The position numbers and the translations under genes were made by a program. Positions 13,720 to 31,000 of a DNA stretch of 64,000 nucleotides are shown here, one piece after another. A model generated the notes under the pieces. It did no database searches. It was not told the origin of the DNA and saw nothing but the letters and a program-made list of their open reading frames with translations. The stretch is from Latrodectus hesperus. Lineage: Eukaryota > Arthropoda > Arachnida > Araneae > Theridiidae. The DNA lies in the NCBI GenBank assembly GCA_037975125.1, contig CM075853.1:29568795-29632794 (forward strand), written 5' to 3'. The stretch's first letter is position 1, and each line of letters opens with the position of its first letter.

Positions 13720-16112
13720 ATGTACATTGAATCCTGTTTTTTTAAAAGTGTTTACATTTTTAAAATTTATAGCCTTTGAATATATACATAATACGTGAAA
13801 TAATATTGATGTAGATATATAATATATTGAATTTTGTGAAAATTCCTTTTAATTAATAAATAATATAATTTTTCTTTTAATTAATAAAGATATCATCATC
13901 ATAAAAATAAAAGTAAGCTATAAATTAAAATATAAAACAATCAATTTCCCTTTTATTTTTATTTATTTCTTAAGCAGCTAATTGCTTGAAATACATCACT
14001 AACAAATAAAATAGAAGAAAATAAAAAACATATATTGGTTTCTAAATTAAAATAAATAACTTCTTTTTTATAGTAGATACATTAAAAAATATTGAGAAGA
14101 CTGCTTGCTAAAAATATTTTTATGGAATTATTATATTCATCATTCTAAATGACTTTCTTTTTAGAATAAATTCGATAGCAGTATTATTAAAATTTCGGGA
14201 AACCATTTTCTTTGAAACATATCATTTCAATTATATCAATAAAATTCAAAGCACGCTCATACACTTAAAAACTAATATATAAACCAAAATTCTGCGTTTT
14301 ATATTTATGTAGCTGCGAAAAATAAAAAGTAGAATTCTCCCAACACCAAGTAGAAAAAATATACATTAAATTGTAAAATTGTATACTTCATTTCAGTATT
14401 ATTATAAGCGACGAGACGGAATTCTAATTCGATATGAGAAACCTAGTTACTGCTTTTATTCTATTTTTTTAGTTCCTTCCTTCACCCATATATTTATATT
14501 ATTTCATTTCGTTTTAGAAATGAAAAAGATATGAAATATGGTGGCGGCGCGAATAATTTTTCACACCTACTCTCCTCCCTCACCCATACTATGCAGAAAA
14601 TTATTTCACTTCCTCAGATTTAAATTTTGATACAGGCGAGAAGAAAAAAATCTCTTTTTTATTCCACTCGTTCAATTATTATTATTTACTTTGTGCTGAG
14701 ATTGCCGAAGAAAATGAGATCTTGATATTATTATTCATGAGAATACAAGTGAAATAAGAATACAGCGTAGGTAAAGTAAAAAAGATTTTTGATAAACCCA
14801 TATTCTATATTCGCCGAATTTTTATCCATTTATTTAGACCCAAAATGAATTCGCCTTAATCAGGATCGTTTGCGTATGATGTGAAATAAATATAATTCTT
14901 TTTTTAAAAAAATCTTAAATAACATTTTGAGAGATTAAAGTACAACAAAAAAGTAACGCTTTTCCTACTTTATGCTTGCTACGATTCCTTTGTAAATGTT
15001 ATTATTGAATTTATGAATTAAAATGAGTAGATACTCAAATAAAATCTCTCATCATAAATTTGGAACGAAATTCTGCAACTTTAGCAACATGTAAAGCGCC
15101 TTGTAAGTATATAAAATAATTGTTTTTCGAGATAACCTAGTAAATATACTTATTCTTCCGAGAAACTTCGTATTTTTTTTTTTTTTTTTTTTTTTGTCGA
15201 CTGAGACTGATTTTATATTGCAAATAAAAATTAATGATTAAATTTTCCTTATCTAGAATACTATATTATGGAATATATAATTAGTTACTTTATTTAAAGT
15301 AAGTATATGAATTAAGTAATAATTACTTTATTTAAAGTAATTCATTAAACATTTAAAAATCAATAATTCAATCTTTAAGGATGTTAAACTTGGCTTTTTT
15401 TCTTAGCTCTTTTAGTTATTGTTTTTATTCATTGTCATTTTTTTCAAATGGGTGCACCAAGTCTTTTCTATTGTATTGATGAAATTCATTTTATATTAAT
15501 TTTATTTAAGCAATATGCGGCTTATAACATCAAAATATATTGTTACCTCATAAAATGATTTCATTATAGCTAAATAATCATCATAAGTACTTTTGAAATG
15601 AAACTTCTACCTTATAAAAGAAATATTTATCAAATAAATTTGTAAAAAGAAAAAGGTTTTTAGCAATAAGTAAATTAATTCAGTTAGTATTTTATTTATT
15701 TCTAATATTAGTATAAAGTTTTTCAAAATATTAATACCTGCTTTTAGGAGATTTTACGAAATAATGATTGATTTTGATCAACAAATACTGTAACAAACAG
15801 AAAATTATTTACCTTTACTTTAATTTCTCTGATCTAGCTCTTTTAATTTGCTAAATGTAAACCAAAAAATGTTAATTTTCAACATTTAATAAAAGTTCTG
15901 ATTAAATGCATGAAATTTTTATCTAGACTTCATGAAAAATTAAATTTAAATACTTAATAAAAATTCTTAATAGAAGAAAAATGTATTTAAAAATTTAAAT
16001 AAATTTTATTTCTAATGTGAATTATAACATAAAATGCTTTTGCAGAATTCTCAATACATCACATTATTACATTTATATCAAAATAAAACAATTTTAATTA
16101 TAGCAATATTCA
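13720..16112. other. AT-rich intergenic DNA with poly(T) tract
   Basis: Contains a 25-nt poly(T) tract at about 15171-15195 and two near-palindromes with the core TTACTTTATTTAAAGTAA at about 15284 and 15326. A slightly GC-richer patch (14540-14600, GGTGGCGGCGCG) is unexplained. No gene recognised. Confidence 0.5.
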
Positions 16113-16114
16113 TA

Positions 16115-17374
16115 CGAGGGTCACTCTGAAATTTTTGAGATACAACTAGATGGATGTTTGAAGTTATACTTACAAAATTTTAGGTGTGTTCAAAGTAGTC
16201 TACTCCAGTATCAATGCACTTTTGTAGACGAATTTTCCACAGATTAAATGCCTCAAGCCATTCATTTCTTCGAATAGATGAAAAAAATGCATTTATAGCC
16301 ACATCAATCTCTTCTTCTGAATGAAAACGACGTCCACATAAGTTCTTTTTTAGATTAAAGAATAACCAAAAGTCGCACATAGCTAGATCAGGTGAATACG
16401 GCGGATGTTCGATCACTTTAATTTGTTTTTGTTTAAGAAACTCAACTGTTAATCCGGCTGTAAGTGAAGATGCATTGTCATGGTGAAGCATTAGTCCCCT
16501 AACATTCAGTTCTTGTAGAATTTCTGGAAGACATTTAGTGGTATACCAGTTTGTTGTTACTGTCTACTATCCTTCCAACTTGATGGCTTTGACCAATCCC
16601 GTACTTCTGAAGAAAACGGCATACATCACTTTTTTCAGTGCGCGTTGTTTTTTCACCATTGTTAGCGTGGGATCATCTTCAAAGACTCACACTTTGCTTT
16701 CTTGACTTGTTGGAACGTCAAAAAATGCTATGTACGTTACACCTGTTAAAATTTTAGAAATGATGCGGTGGCCACCATCATTCAGCATATTAAGAGTTTC
16801 TTTACTGATTCTGACACGCTTTTTGATGCTCAGCTGGATTATGGGGGACCCAACGGCAAACTACTTTTTTCATATGTAATTCTTCATGAATGATTTTGTG
16901 TATGGCTGCGGATCTAGTGTTAAGTTCCTTCTGTATCATTTGATAGGTACAACGATTATCATCCATTAACATTTTTCGTATGGCAGACACATTATCAGGG
17001 ATTACTGCCGACGGTGGCCTTCCAGTGGGTTCTTCATCCTGAAGAAAATGGCGACCTCTTCTAAATTCTCTAAACCATCTGAATACAGTAGCACGAGCTG
17101 GAGATTCATCACCAAATGCTAATTGCAACCGTTGAACGCATTCTTCTTGATTTAATCCTGCTTTGAAATCGTAGAAAATCATAGCGCGAAAATGTTCTCG
17201 TGTCAAATCCATTTTCTCTTCTGTTTAAAACTTATTCCACGCTAAACAAGTTGAAGTAAGTCAGTAAAAAACCGTCTTCTGTGTTAAAATATTTTTTACT
17301 TTAAAATTAATACGTTATTTTTATTTTGTAAATTCACGTCTGCGCGTATCTCAAAAATTTCAGAGTAATCCTCG
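16115..17374 (-). mobile_element. Mariner transposon with both terminal repeats, inactive
   Basis: The left end starts CGAGGGTCACTCTGAAATTT and the right end, on the other strand, starts CGAGGATTACTCTGAAATTT. The match continues through TTTGAGATAC, about 29 bp with two differences. TA flanks both sides (16113-16114, 17375-17376). The 1260-bp length is typical of mariner. A disrupted transposase fills the interior on the minus strand. Confidence 0.93.
16180..17212 (-). pseudogene. Mariner transposase pseudogene (DD34D)
   Basis: The N-terminal half (17212-16802, 136 codons) begins MDLTREHFRAMIFYDF and carries the paired helix-turn-helix region with the linker GRPPSAVIPDN and the mariner signature WVPH. 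After a stop, the middle (about 16800-16500) is readable with interruptions as KILTGVTYIAFFDVPTSQES. The family has a TGDET block here; three bases are missing, so the first catalytic Asp and the next Glu are lost. The C-terminal part (16491-16180) keeps HHDNASS (second Asp) and YSPDLAMCDFWLF (third Asp) and ends DYFEHT. Terminal repeats are far better kept than the reading frame, so the copy could at most be moved in trans. Confidence 0.9.
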
Positions 17375-17376
17375 TA

Positions 17377-18980
<1,604 letters not shown>

Positions 18981-19123
18981 ATCTACGCAAAAATGCAAAT
19001 CAGATGACTGAAAAAATTATGAATGATGTTTATGGTTTAAATACTTTAGCAATCAATTACTTGCAATTTTAGTTTTGTCCATTCTGTTTAGTTACTTTTT
19101 ATGTTAAACATGCTGCTCTCATG

Positions 19124-19248
19124 GGCAGGCTTGCTGTAGAAAACTCGATAAAGTACGAGAAATGATCGAAGTTTTTCGACATATTAACAGTCACAGTATC
19201 ACACAGGAACAAAAGATCGACCATAAAACATTTTTTAAACTACTTAAA
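19124..19248 (+). pseudogene. Mariner transposase fragment (N-terminal HTH)
   Basis: Translating from 19147 gives DKVREMIEVFRHINSHS followed by ITQEQKIDHKTFF, which follows the N-terminal helix-turn-helix region of a mariner transposase (the family has an ...IAQEL-IDHKTV-type block). Upstream, GRLAVEN (19124) is the matching preceding block but is out of frame by one base. Only about 125 bp remain and no terminal repeat was found, so this is a fragment isolated between two long TA arrays. It differs in sequence from the mariner copies at 16-17 kb and 23 kb. Confidence 0.72.
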
Positions 19249-22467
<3,219 letters not shown>

Positions 22468-22715
22468 GAGCTCGACAGCTCCGAGGTTCACTCCTCGGGC
22501 TGAACAAGATTGACTCAGACTTTCATCCCTTCAGTGGGTCGATAAACTGAGTACCAAACATGCTTGGGAACTAAACACTGGGGGTTTCAATTTAGGCTGA
22601 CCACCTAATCGGGACTTATGCTTCTCACCCCAGGGCCTCTCGGTCACGAAAACAGAGAGAGGCACTGTAGATCTTTTCCCGCATGGCCTTGGCCACATGG
22701 GATTTAAACCCTTTA
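22468..22715 (+). mobile_element. SINE of a second family (B-box head, conserved core)
   Basis: GC-rich island in AT-rich DNA. GAGGTTCACTCCTCGGGC resembles a tRNA B box. It is followed by CTTTCATCCCTTCAGTGGGT, CGATAAACTGAGTACC and AACTAAACACTGGGGG, a string of blocks resembling the conserved central domain of many invertebrate SINEs (family resemblance from memory). The A box is mostly missing, so the copy looks 5'-truncated. No target duplication was found and the edges are approximate. Confidence 0.65.
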
Positions 22716-23307
22716 TTTCAATGAGATGAGTTGCATGAGATTTTGAATATCTTTACATCTATTTTGCATACTAAATCACATAACATTTATTGTCGAATAA
22801 GTTACCATTAAAACATGTACTTTTTCACGAAGAACCAAAGATTTTAGTTAGTTAATGTTCAATTTTTGTATATATGTAGAAAATTAAAAAATTTCGTGGA
22901 AATATACCATAAAGCAAAAATAATTATTTTTATTCTGGAAACATTAAAGTCTTCAATCAGTTAAAGTTTATTTAAATTTTCAATGAATAAACTTTTATGG
23001 GAACTTCAATAACGTTTATTAAATATCCCAGTTTGTCTGTGGTGCATTTTGTATACTTGTCTAAAAATTTTAATACACATTACTATGCAACCTAAATTAG
23101 CTGTCAGTTCCAACATCTGTTACAATCACTATTATATAAAGTGAACAAGAAAATTCTTGCCATTGAATGAAATGAGAATAAGTAAGCAAATCAATGAATG
23201 ACGTGATTGAAATACTAGTCAGTCGAGAGTAAAAATATCAGTGGTTATAAAAGCTGGTCCATCGCGTACATTAGTCAATGGTAACTCGTAGAGTAACGAA
23301 AAGAAAT
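22716..23307. other. AT-rich intergenic DNA, nothing recognised
   Basis: No feature supported. The 5' end of the neighbouring mariner relic may begin within the last 100 bp. Confidence 0.45.
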
Positions 23308-23940
23308 GAATGTGCTGAAGGAGCTCGTTCCGTGTTGTTTGCTTTACGATTTCAAATTGGCTTAACAGCTGCTAAATCGAGACGCTAAATATGTCACGCG
23401 TTTGAGGATAATGTTGTGAATGAACGTACGGCAAGGAATTGATTTGCAAAGTTTAGATAGAGAGATTTGTCCCTCTATGAAGAAGAATATGATGTCTGGT
23501 GGACTAGTCATCCAGTGGATCACTTTGAGCTGCTACTAATTGATCAAACGGTCACTGCGGAGTTGTACTTGCAGCAATTAGAATATGTGCAACAGGCATT
23601 GCAACATTAAGAGCCAGTACTAGTTAATTGCAATATGTAATGTTCTTGGCCAATAACGCGAGGTGCATGTCTCACAGGTGGCCAAGAATACCATATAGCG
23701 ACTTGATTTGAAGACTGGGCCATCCTCCTTACTCATTTGACCTTGCATCATCAAATCAGTATCTTCCATTCCCTGGCCAATAATCTACGGGGAAATCTGT
23801 CGACAATGAAATAGAATTGCGCCAAGCACACGCGGACTTCTTTGTGTCCGAAGCACCCGAGTTTTACAGCAAGGGGATTGCATAATAAGAGATATGTTGG
23901 TGCATGATGCCAGTTGCCGATGGTGAATATTTCAACTACA
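23308..23940 (+). pseudogene. Internally deleted mariner transposase relic
   Basis: One plus-strand frame from 23308 reads NECAEGARSVLFALRFQIGL, then an HTH block (NVVNERTARN), RDLSLYEEE and then directly DVWWTSHPVDHFELL, TVTAELYLQQLE and EPVLVN. In complete mariners a long stretch holding the second HTH and first catalytic Asp separates the DLSL and WWTSH blocks, so several hundred bases are deleted here. After a frameshift, GHPPYSFDLASSNQYLPF shows that the third catalytic Asp is gone. The last block is GEYFNY at about 23935. Several in-frame stops. No terminal repeats were identified. Confidence 0.82.
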
Positions 23941-24568
23941 CTTTCTGTAGGTTATGTTCTTTTGGGTCATTATTAACTACAAAAACTTTCTCCTTTACCT
24001 TGTAAATTATATTTTCTAAAATAATATTCACTATAGCAACAAAACCTATAAGTGATTTTAAATGATAAGAATTTATTCGATTAATATCTTCACTAAAAGG
24101 GAAAAAATATTTCATGTAAAAATAACAGGGTAAAAATTTATTAATTGTATTCTTAGGAGGCCATGCACAAAAATGGATGAAACTTCAAAGTAAAGGATTT
24201 TCAACTTTAATTTGATTAGCTTACAAACAAATAAATCCCTGTTCATATAAGAAGAGTACTATAAAAAATATGAGGTAAAATTTTCATCTTTCACTTATTA
24301 CAATAGATTTCAATATAATTAATAACATTAATATTTTTAATTGAATAAATTTTTAAAAACTATTTTTTTATTTGAAGTTTTTCATTTGAAACATTTTTAA
24401 GAAAATTTCTCAGTTAATAAAAATATTAATTTCAAGTTAAATGATAAAATTTATCTTTAACAATATGTATTTCTAAAATATGTTTTGCGCACAAAATAGC
24501 TATTATTTTTCTTTTTTCATTCAATCATATATTCGATTCATGATAGATGATTTTTTGACACGAATTTT

Positions 24569-24622
<54 letters not shown>

Positions 24623-25041
24623 TTTTTTTGAGAATAGCTAAATGTTTTCATTGCGATCTCCCGACAGAAATGCAACAAATAAGTTTAAGTGTAATACCAT
24701 ACTTATAACTGTGTAAGAAAAATTGTTTAATTGTTGGCACAAGCATGAAAGAAAGTAGAGTAAAATCAGCACGAAGTAATGCAATGCTTGTTTGTAAATA
24801 AACATGGAAATTTTTTGTTACTGTTGCTACTTCATGAGAAAATCATTATTTTCTTGAAATTATTTTAAAATTCACATTAAAAATAACTGAATATTTATTT
24901 CGCTTTGCATCTCAATGTTACTTTTCCTTTATTTTAAGTTAAAATAAAGAGATTCAAAGTTAACATAAATTAAAATTTTTAGCATTTATTAAACAATTTT
25001 TTCCTTTTATTGGAGTTTTCTGAGCTGAAATTTATTAACTA
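23941..25041. other. Upstream flank of ERCC1 with TA and poly(T) tracts
   Basis: (TA)n at about 24571-24604 runs straight into a 24-nt poly(T) tract (24605-24629). The ERCC1 promoter should lie in the last few hundred bases, but I see no convincing TATA or initiator element in such AT-rich DNA. Confidence 0.5.
24571..24629. repeat. (TA)n joined to poly(T)
   Basis: About 34 bp of TA run directly into about 24 T, roughly 420 bp upstream of the ERCC1 start. It could be a decayed retroposon tail on the minus strand. Confidence 0.9.
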
Positions 25042-25047
25042 ATGTAA
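25042..25047 (+). promoter_or_regulatory. Minimal start-stop uORF (ATGTAA) before ERCC1
   Basis: ATG is followed directly by TAA, three bases upstream of the chosen ERCC1 start at 25050. Start-stop elements are known to hold initiating ribosomes and lower downstream translation. It matters only if the transcript start lies upstream, which the sequence cannot show. Confidence 0.45.
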
Positions 25048-25049
25048 AA

Positions 25050-28000
25050 ATGGAAAATTTGACCAAAAAGTTTAGTATTCCTGATAATATTGAGGAGTCG
25101 TTCGAAGATACAGTTTCAGTAATTTCAATTGATCATTTATTTTCTCTTGAACAATTCTAAAATAAGTATAAAAAGAATTAAAAAAATTTAATATTTTATC
25201 ATCTATCGACATTTTTTACTTTTTAAAAAAATTTATTTATATATTTTCAGGCTCCTAAATATTTTAAACCAGGAATAATACTTAATGAATCAGCTGAGCC
25301 TAAGAAGCAAGGCTGCAATAATGAATCTTCAGTTACAAGCAAAGCTTCCTCAAGTACCGAGAACGAAACAAATCTTAGTTCTGAATCTGAAAACTTTCCA
25401 AAATTTTCTGCTCCCCTAAAATCTTCCAAGAGTGCCAGTACAAGATTTGAATGTGAATTTTCAAATTTGCGAGAATCAAAATATTATGATAAATCGATTG
25501 AAACAATGTAAGAACTTTTAAGTTATGCAAAGTATTTTTTTCATTAATCAGAAAACATTTTAAGTTTGTTAAGATTTTATTGCTTGAATCTAAAATAAAT
25601 GTATTCATTCATTCACTGAGAAATAAAACTAAAAGCAAAAATGAAAATTTTGACAAACTTGTTTTATATAATTCCACAAATTATAATTTATTTTATTTAA
25701 TTATTAATGGAATTTTTATTTATTAAATGTTTTCACTCAAAACTATTATTTTCAAAAAAGTCTTTTGCATTATTCTGTTCCTCTTCTGAAGATAAGTCAA
25801 TACATTTATATTTTGAGGAAAAAAGTGTTATCTAAATTTTTTGAAATGTGACAAAAATTTGTTTCAATTAAAAGATAAAAGTTTAATAGAAAATAAAAAC
25901 AAATAATTATATTAAAAATAATTGGCAAATTAACAGTACAAAATAACTTTAGAACTTTCTAATTCACAAGGTTAAAATTGGCATAATAGAATAGTTCATA
26001 ATAATTTAAAATCTTAGTTAAATTAACCATTTTTTGTTCATTAAACTCAATTGTGGTTCCAATCATAGTTGCTCATCAGTGTTATTAACTTGTACAAATT
26101 TTAGGGAAAGTGTAAAAGATTATTTTGTGACAATTATTCAACAAAAAATAAATAAATAAACTTTTTAAACTGAGGAAAATTTTTATTTAATATCCAGTGA
26201 ATTTTATCGCATCCTTTTGTTGCAATTATCTAATGCTTAACTTAAATGATATCAAATAATTTTATAAATTATTAAAAGTATTGAAGTTATTTTATGCTTT
26301 ATTTCTAGTATTTTTGAATACATAAGAAATATTTATCTTGTACTTATATAACAGTGGAAAGCATCACATGTATAGAATATAAAATAAGTGAAACCTATTT
26401 TATTATGAATTAAATGTTATTTATTGGGGTACAAATTAAAAATTTACATCAATGGGTTTTATTATTATATATAATAGAAAACCCATATAAAAAGAAATAT
26501 ACATTAAATGTAGTAGATGTACCTTTGGAGGTTAAGATTACTTGTATCTTCCTTGAAATGAATATATACAAGTTTGGTTCTACATGGTGGTAGGTGAGAT
26601 GTTGTACTATTCCTCATGTGAAAACTGCTTTAATTCTCAGACAGACACATGAATAGAAAATCTTATTCTTTTTTTCCAATGCAGACCACAGAAGCTATGT
26701 GATGATTAAGTCCAGTAATTGGTCAGGTCAGAACAGATGTCCAACTGAATCCTTATGATTCCAATAGCATAATTAAACAGTTCATTTACAGCAAATTGGA
26801 TAATTTTAATAGATGCAATCTCCATACAGAAACAATGTCTATGCTGCAGAATGCAATTGGTTGGCATAAAAAGTTGCATAGTGCTAATGATGTGTCCTTG
26901 AAATATGACAAGAGAACCTATTTAATTATGGGCCTATTTCATTATGAAATAATATTTAAAGTTCCAGCAAATCAATAGCTTTACGCCACTTCCCATTAAG
27001 ATAAACAAAGTGAGGCATCACTTGGTTGTGGTGAGTGATTAGAGGATGATCACATTTTCCCTCACTGAGTTGCTGAAGCTTTGTGTTTTGGGTACAGGGT
27101 TTAGGTATGTGTTTATGGTTTTGGTACATGTGCACACTAATCTTAACATCAAAAATCCTTCTGCTGGTTTGGAAAGGAGTGTGCCAATTCAGATGTGAAC
27201 TTATAACTTGGCCGTGGTTCAAAATTAAGAGGTGCTTGTGAATTAAGAAATGACAGGTGAATATTCTAAAACCATTAATTGTAAGGTACAGTTTGGAACT
27301 CACTTGCATAGATATGTATGAAATTACCCCTATGATTCACTATAAGGAGACTGTTTGGATTCTTGGCTGATGTAGAATTTCGCCACATGTAAGTGTACTC
27401 GTGAATTCCAATTTACCTTTGTCATAACGTGTTTTACAATTACACCTTTGTTCCTACTTTTTCAATACAATCTCTATAAAAGTGCATGGATTAATACTGG
27501 ATTCTATAGATGTTCCTTCAACTCAGCAGTCACTTTTGCCATTGGTCTTTCTTCTAGTGGTAATAATCTTTAATGACAGCTTTTCTCTCAGTGATTTTGG
27601 TGTTCCTTTCACAGTTCTGTTTTGCAGATATGTTTTGCCATGATCAATATATGCTGTCATGACCTTGGCACTTTGCCTGTTGATACCCCAAGCATCAACA
27701 GACTATGTGACTGTGATTATTGATACACCAAATGGATAAATTTCCATCTTCTCTGCCCTCTTTGGCACTCTAATTGGTTTTACCCCAAACAAAAATAAGC
27801 AAACAAATATACAATAGACAAACCTACAAACTTAAAACTACAAGCAACACTGTAGTATAAATAAACTGGTTTTTAAGTATTTTATTTATTCCTATACTAT
27901 TATTAAAGTCAATGTTTTCAGTGAAACTTTTTCAATATTTTGGACACTGCTGGAAACACTAATTTTAATAAAATACAATTAAATATTTTAAGATCTTGTA

Positions 28001-31000
28001 TGTTTTGATCTTAAACTTTTAAATTACAAGATACATTCTCTAGTTATTCAAATTTTAGTTTTTAATTTAAAATATAATGATAAACTTTACTAGAAAACCT
28101 ATTTGAAGAATATAAAGAAGTTAAAAGTTAATCTGCTTCATCTTAATTATTTCCTGCTTAGATAGCTAACCTTCAATCTGACTTGATGCTTATTTTTACT
28201 TATTTTATAATTCTACCAGTATGTATAATAGCTCAGCTATTTAAAAAAACTAATAAAATTTTTTCATCAGATCAGAGGATGGTCAGTCTAAAATTTCTGA
28301 AAAAGCTCGCAGTTTTTCTGCTCTTTTAGTGAATCCTAGACAGGTAATTTTGATGTGTGCATTTGTATGATTATAAATTAAATATTTCTTGTATTGACTT
28401 AATGGAAAGGTTTTTATTGATTCATAATTCAAAATATTTTAACTTAGAAAAATAAAAAACCAAATCAAATATGCAATAATCTAATTTTAAAATTATAATT
28501 TAAGAATAAATTTTGTAATCACTTGTCTTAACTTTCACATACTTCTAGTGGCCAATTATTAGGCAAAAAATGTTACTTTTATATTTGTGCAAATATTTTT
28601 CAATATTTCTGGTAAATAAAAATTTGCTATTTCTTTTATTTTTAATGTAATTTTTTAAATGAATTTAATGCAAATATTTCTGTACTTTTATAATTAACAT
28701 CAAATAAATAATCATTTTAAAATACTAAATAAAAATTTTTTGTAAGTATGTGCAAATTTAGATTTTTAAAAGTTAGATAATATGCTACTCTAGGTGCTTA
28801 GAAATTGGTAAGCAAACTTGTGACAATCCCCCTAATATTTCTATAGTTGATTATTGACACATTGTTTAATAAGCCATCATGAGCAAGTTTCTAAACCAGA
28901 TTCTTGGTAGTACTTTCTATCTTAGTATATTTCTAAAAATAATCAATAAATCCTAATCAGATAATTAAAAGAAAAAAATCAAATCTAATAATCTACAAGA
29001 TCTAATATAATATTTAAATAGCTTTCCTTATTTATTGCATCTCTATTCATTTAAAGAATTCTTTCATTGCCTATTTAATTTTTAATGAAATACTTTTCTC
29101 ATAAATTAAATTTTCATTTAAAATAGTTTGACATGATCTTATCTCTTTGTTTACAATGAGTTAATTTTAAATATTTTTATATAGTAGTGATAAATAATTT
29201 TCTTATTAAAAACATAAATATTAAGCAAATTTGGGAAATTTAATGTTAGCAAAAATACTAATTTTATTGAATGAAATTATATATTTTAGTAAATTGTATG
29301 AAATCAATTACAAATAGAATTTTACTGTTAAATAGTTACAAATCAGTAAAAATTCAAAATTATTATTATAAAATAATAACAAATAAATATTCTAAAATAA
29401 AATTCATATTACATAATAAATTATATTAAAATTACATAAATATTATAATGAAATTTATATTACATAAATTTTATTTCAAAATGTTTGTTATCATTCATTC
29501 ATTTCAAATATATTCCATGGCATTAGATATTGATTTCTTAATATTTATTGAAAATTTATTTTGTATAAATGATATTATATACTTTCTTTAGAGAGGGAAT
29601 CCATTACTAAAACACATACGAAATGTTCCTTGGGAATTTTCAGAAATAGAACCAGACTATGTAATGGGTAAAACAACATGTGCTTTATTTTTGAGGTAGC
29701 CAATATTTGTTTTCTTTAAATAATAGTAATAATGTAAAAAATAATTTTCCTCATAAGATATTTTAATATTCTGAACTTATTATGTTATTAACTTATAGTA
29801 TATTCCATTTCAATATATTTATATTTGAAATTTTATATATTTCTTAATTCATTACCTTAAATAAAAATAAATTAACATTTCAAATCTAAAACATAAATTA
29901 ATATTTCAAATAATTTTTTCCTTTCTTTAATAAGGTTTAATTTCTTTATGGCTAAATTTTTATAATTTTTTGAAATACATATATTTTTTGATAATTTTAA
30001 TTAATGTTTTTATCTTCAATTTATCTTTTATTCAAACATTCTTCTATTGTATACTGTTTATAATTTCAGTTCGACAAAAATGATTCAATTTTTCTTCCCA
30101 TATTTTCTTTTTAAAGCCTTAGATATCACAATTTGTTTCCAAATTACATTCATGATCGGTTAAAATCTTTGGGAAAATCTTATACGCTGCGAGTGTTACT
30201 GGTCCAAGTGGATGTAGTAAGTACATTAAATAACATTGAATAGTTCTAATATCTCTTAATTTTATAATAATTGAAATATTTACTTGGATATTAATTGTTA
30301 TTGATTAAATGTCATTCAACTTTAAATCACACAATGTAAGTTGAATAATATAAATATTATTCTACTTATATATATGCAAAGATTAAATAAAATACTTTGT
30401 TATGAATAAGAATCTATTATATATAAATAAACATTTTTGCATACTTTTCTATTTTGATTAATTATAAAGTATATTCTAGTTAATTTCCTCTTATGGTCTC
30501 ATTGTACCTCATTGATTAAAATGTTCAAAAAAATTATAAATATTTCCATAATTTTTTTAATGTATATAAACTAAGATTTCTTACAGTTAATGACAAGTAT
30601 GTAATAAACATAGAAGACAATTTAATATGATAAAGTAATAATTCTTTGCATTATATTTTTAAAATTCTATGGATCAGAAAAGTTGGTTTTAATTTAGCCA
30701 AACTAACACCAAATTGTTTCATTTTATTCATTCAGTGATTTACTATTGTTCATATATAATGAGAATTAAAACAAAAAAAAATTTTTGAATAAAAATGTTG
30801 ACATTAATGTTCAAGAATATACAGTTAAAAAATCGTTTTGCAATTCATTTTCAAAAATAATTAAAATTAAAAGTACTTTAAATTCAATTTTTTTCATGAC
30901 AAAATAATACTTTAAAGGAAAAGCATTATACTGGCAGCTAAAACAATAGTTTTTGTTGTCCCAAATTTTTATCATATTATGATGTAAATACAGAGAAATA

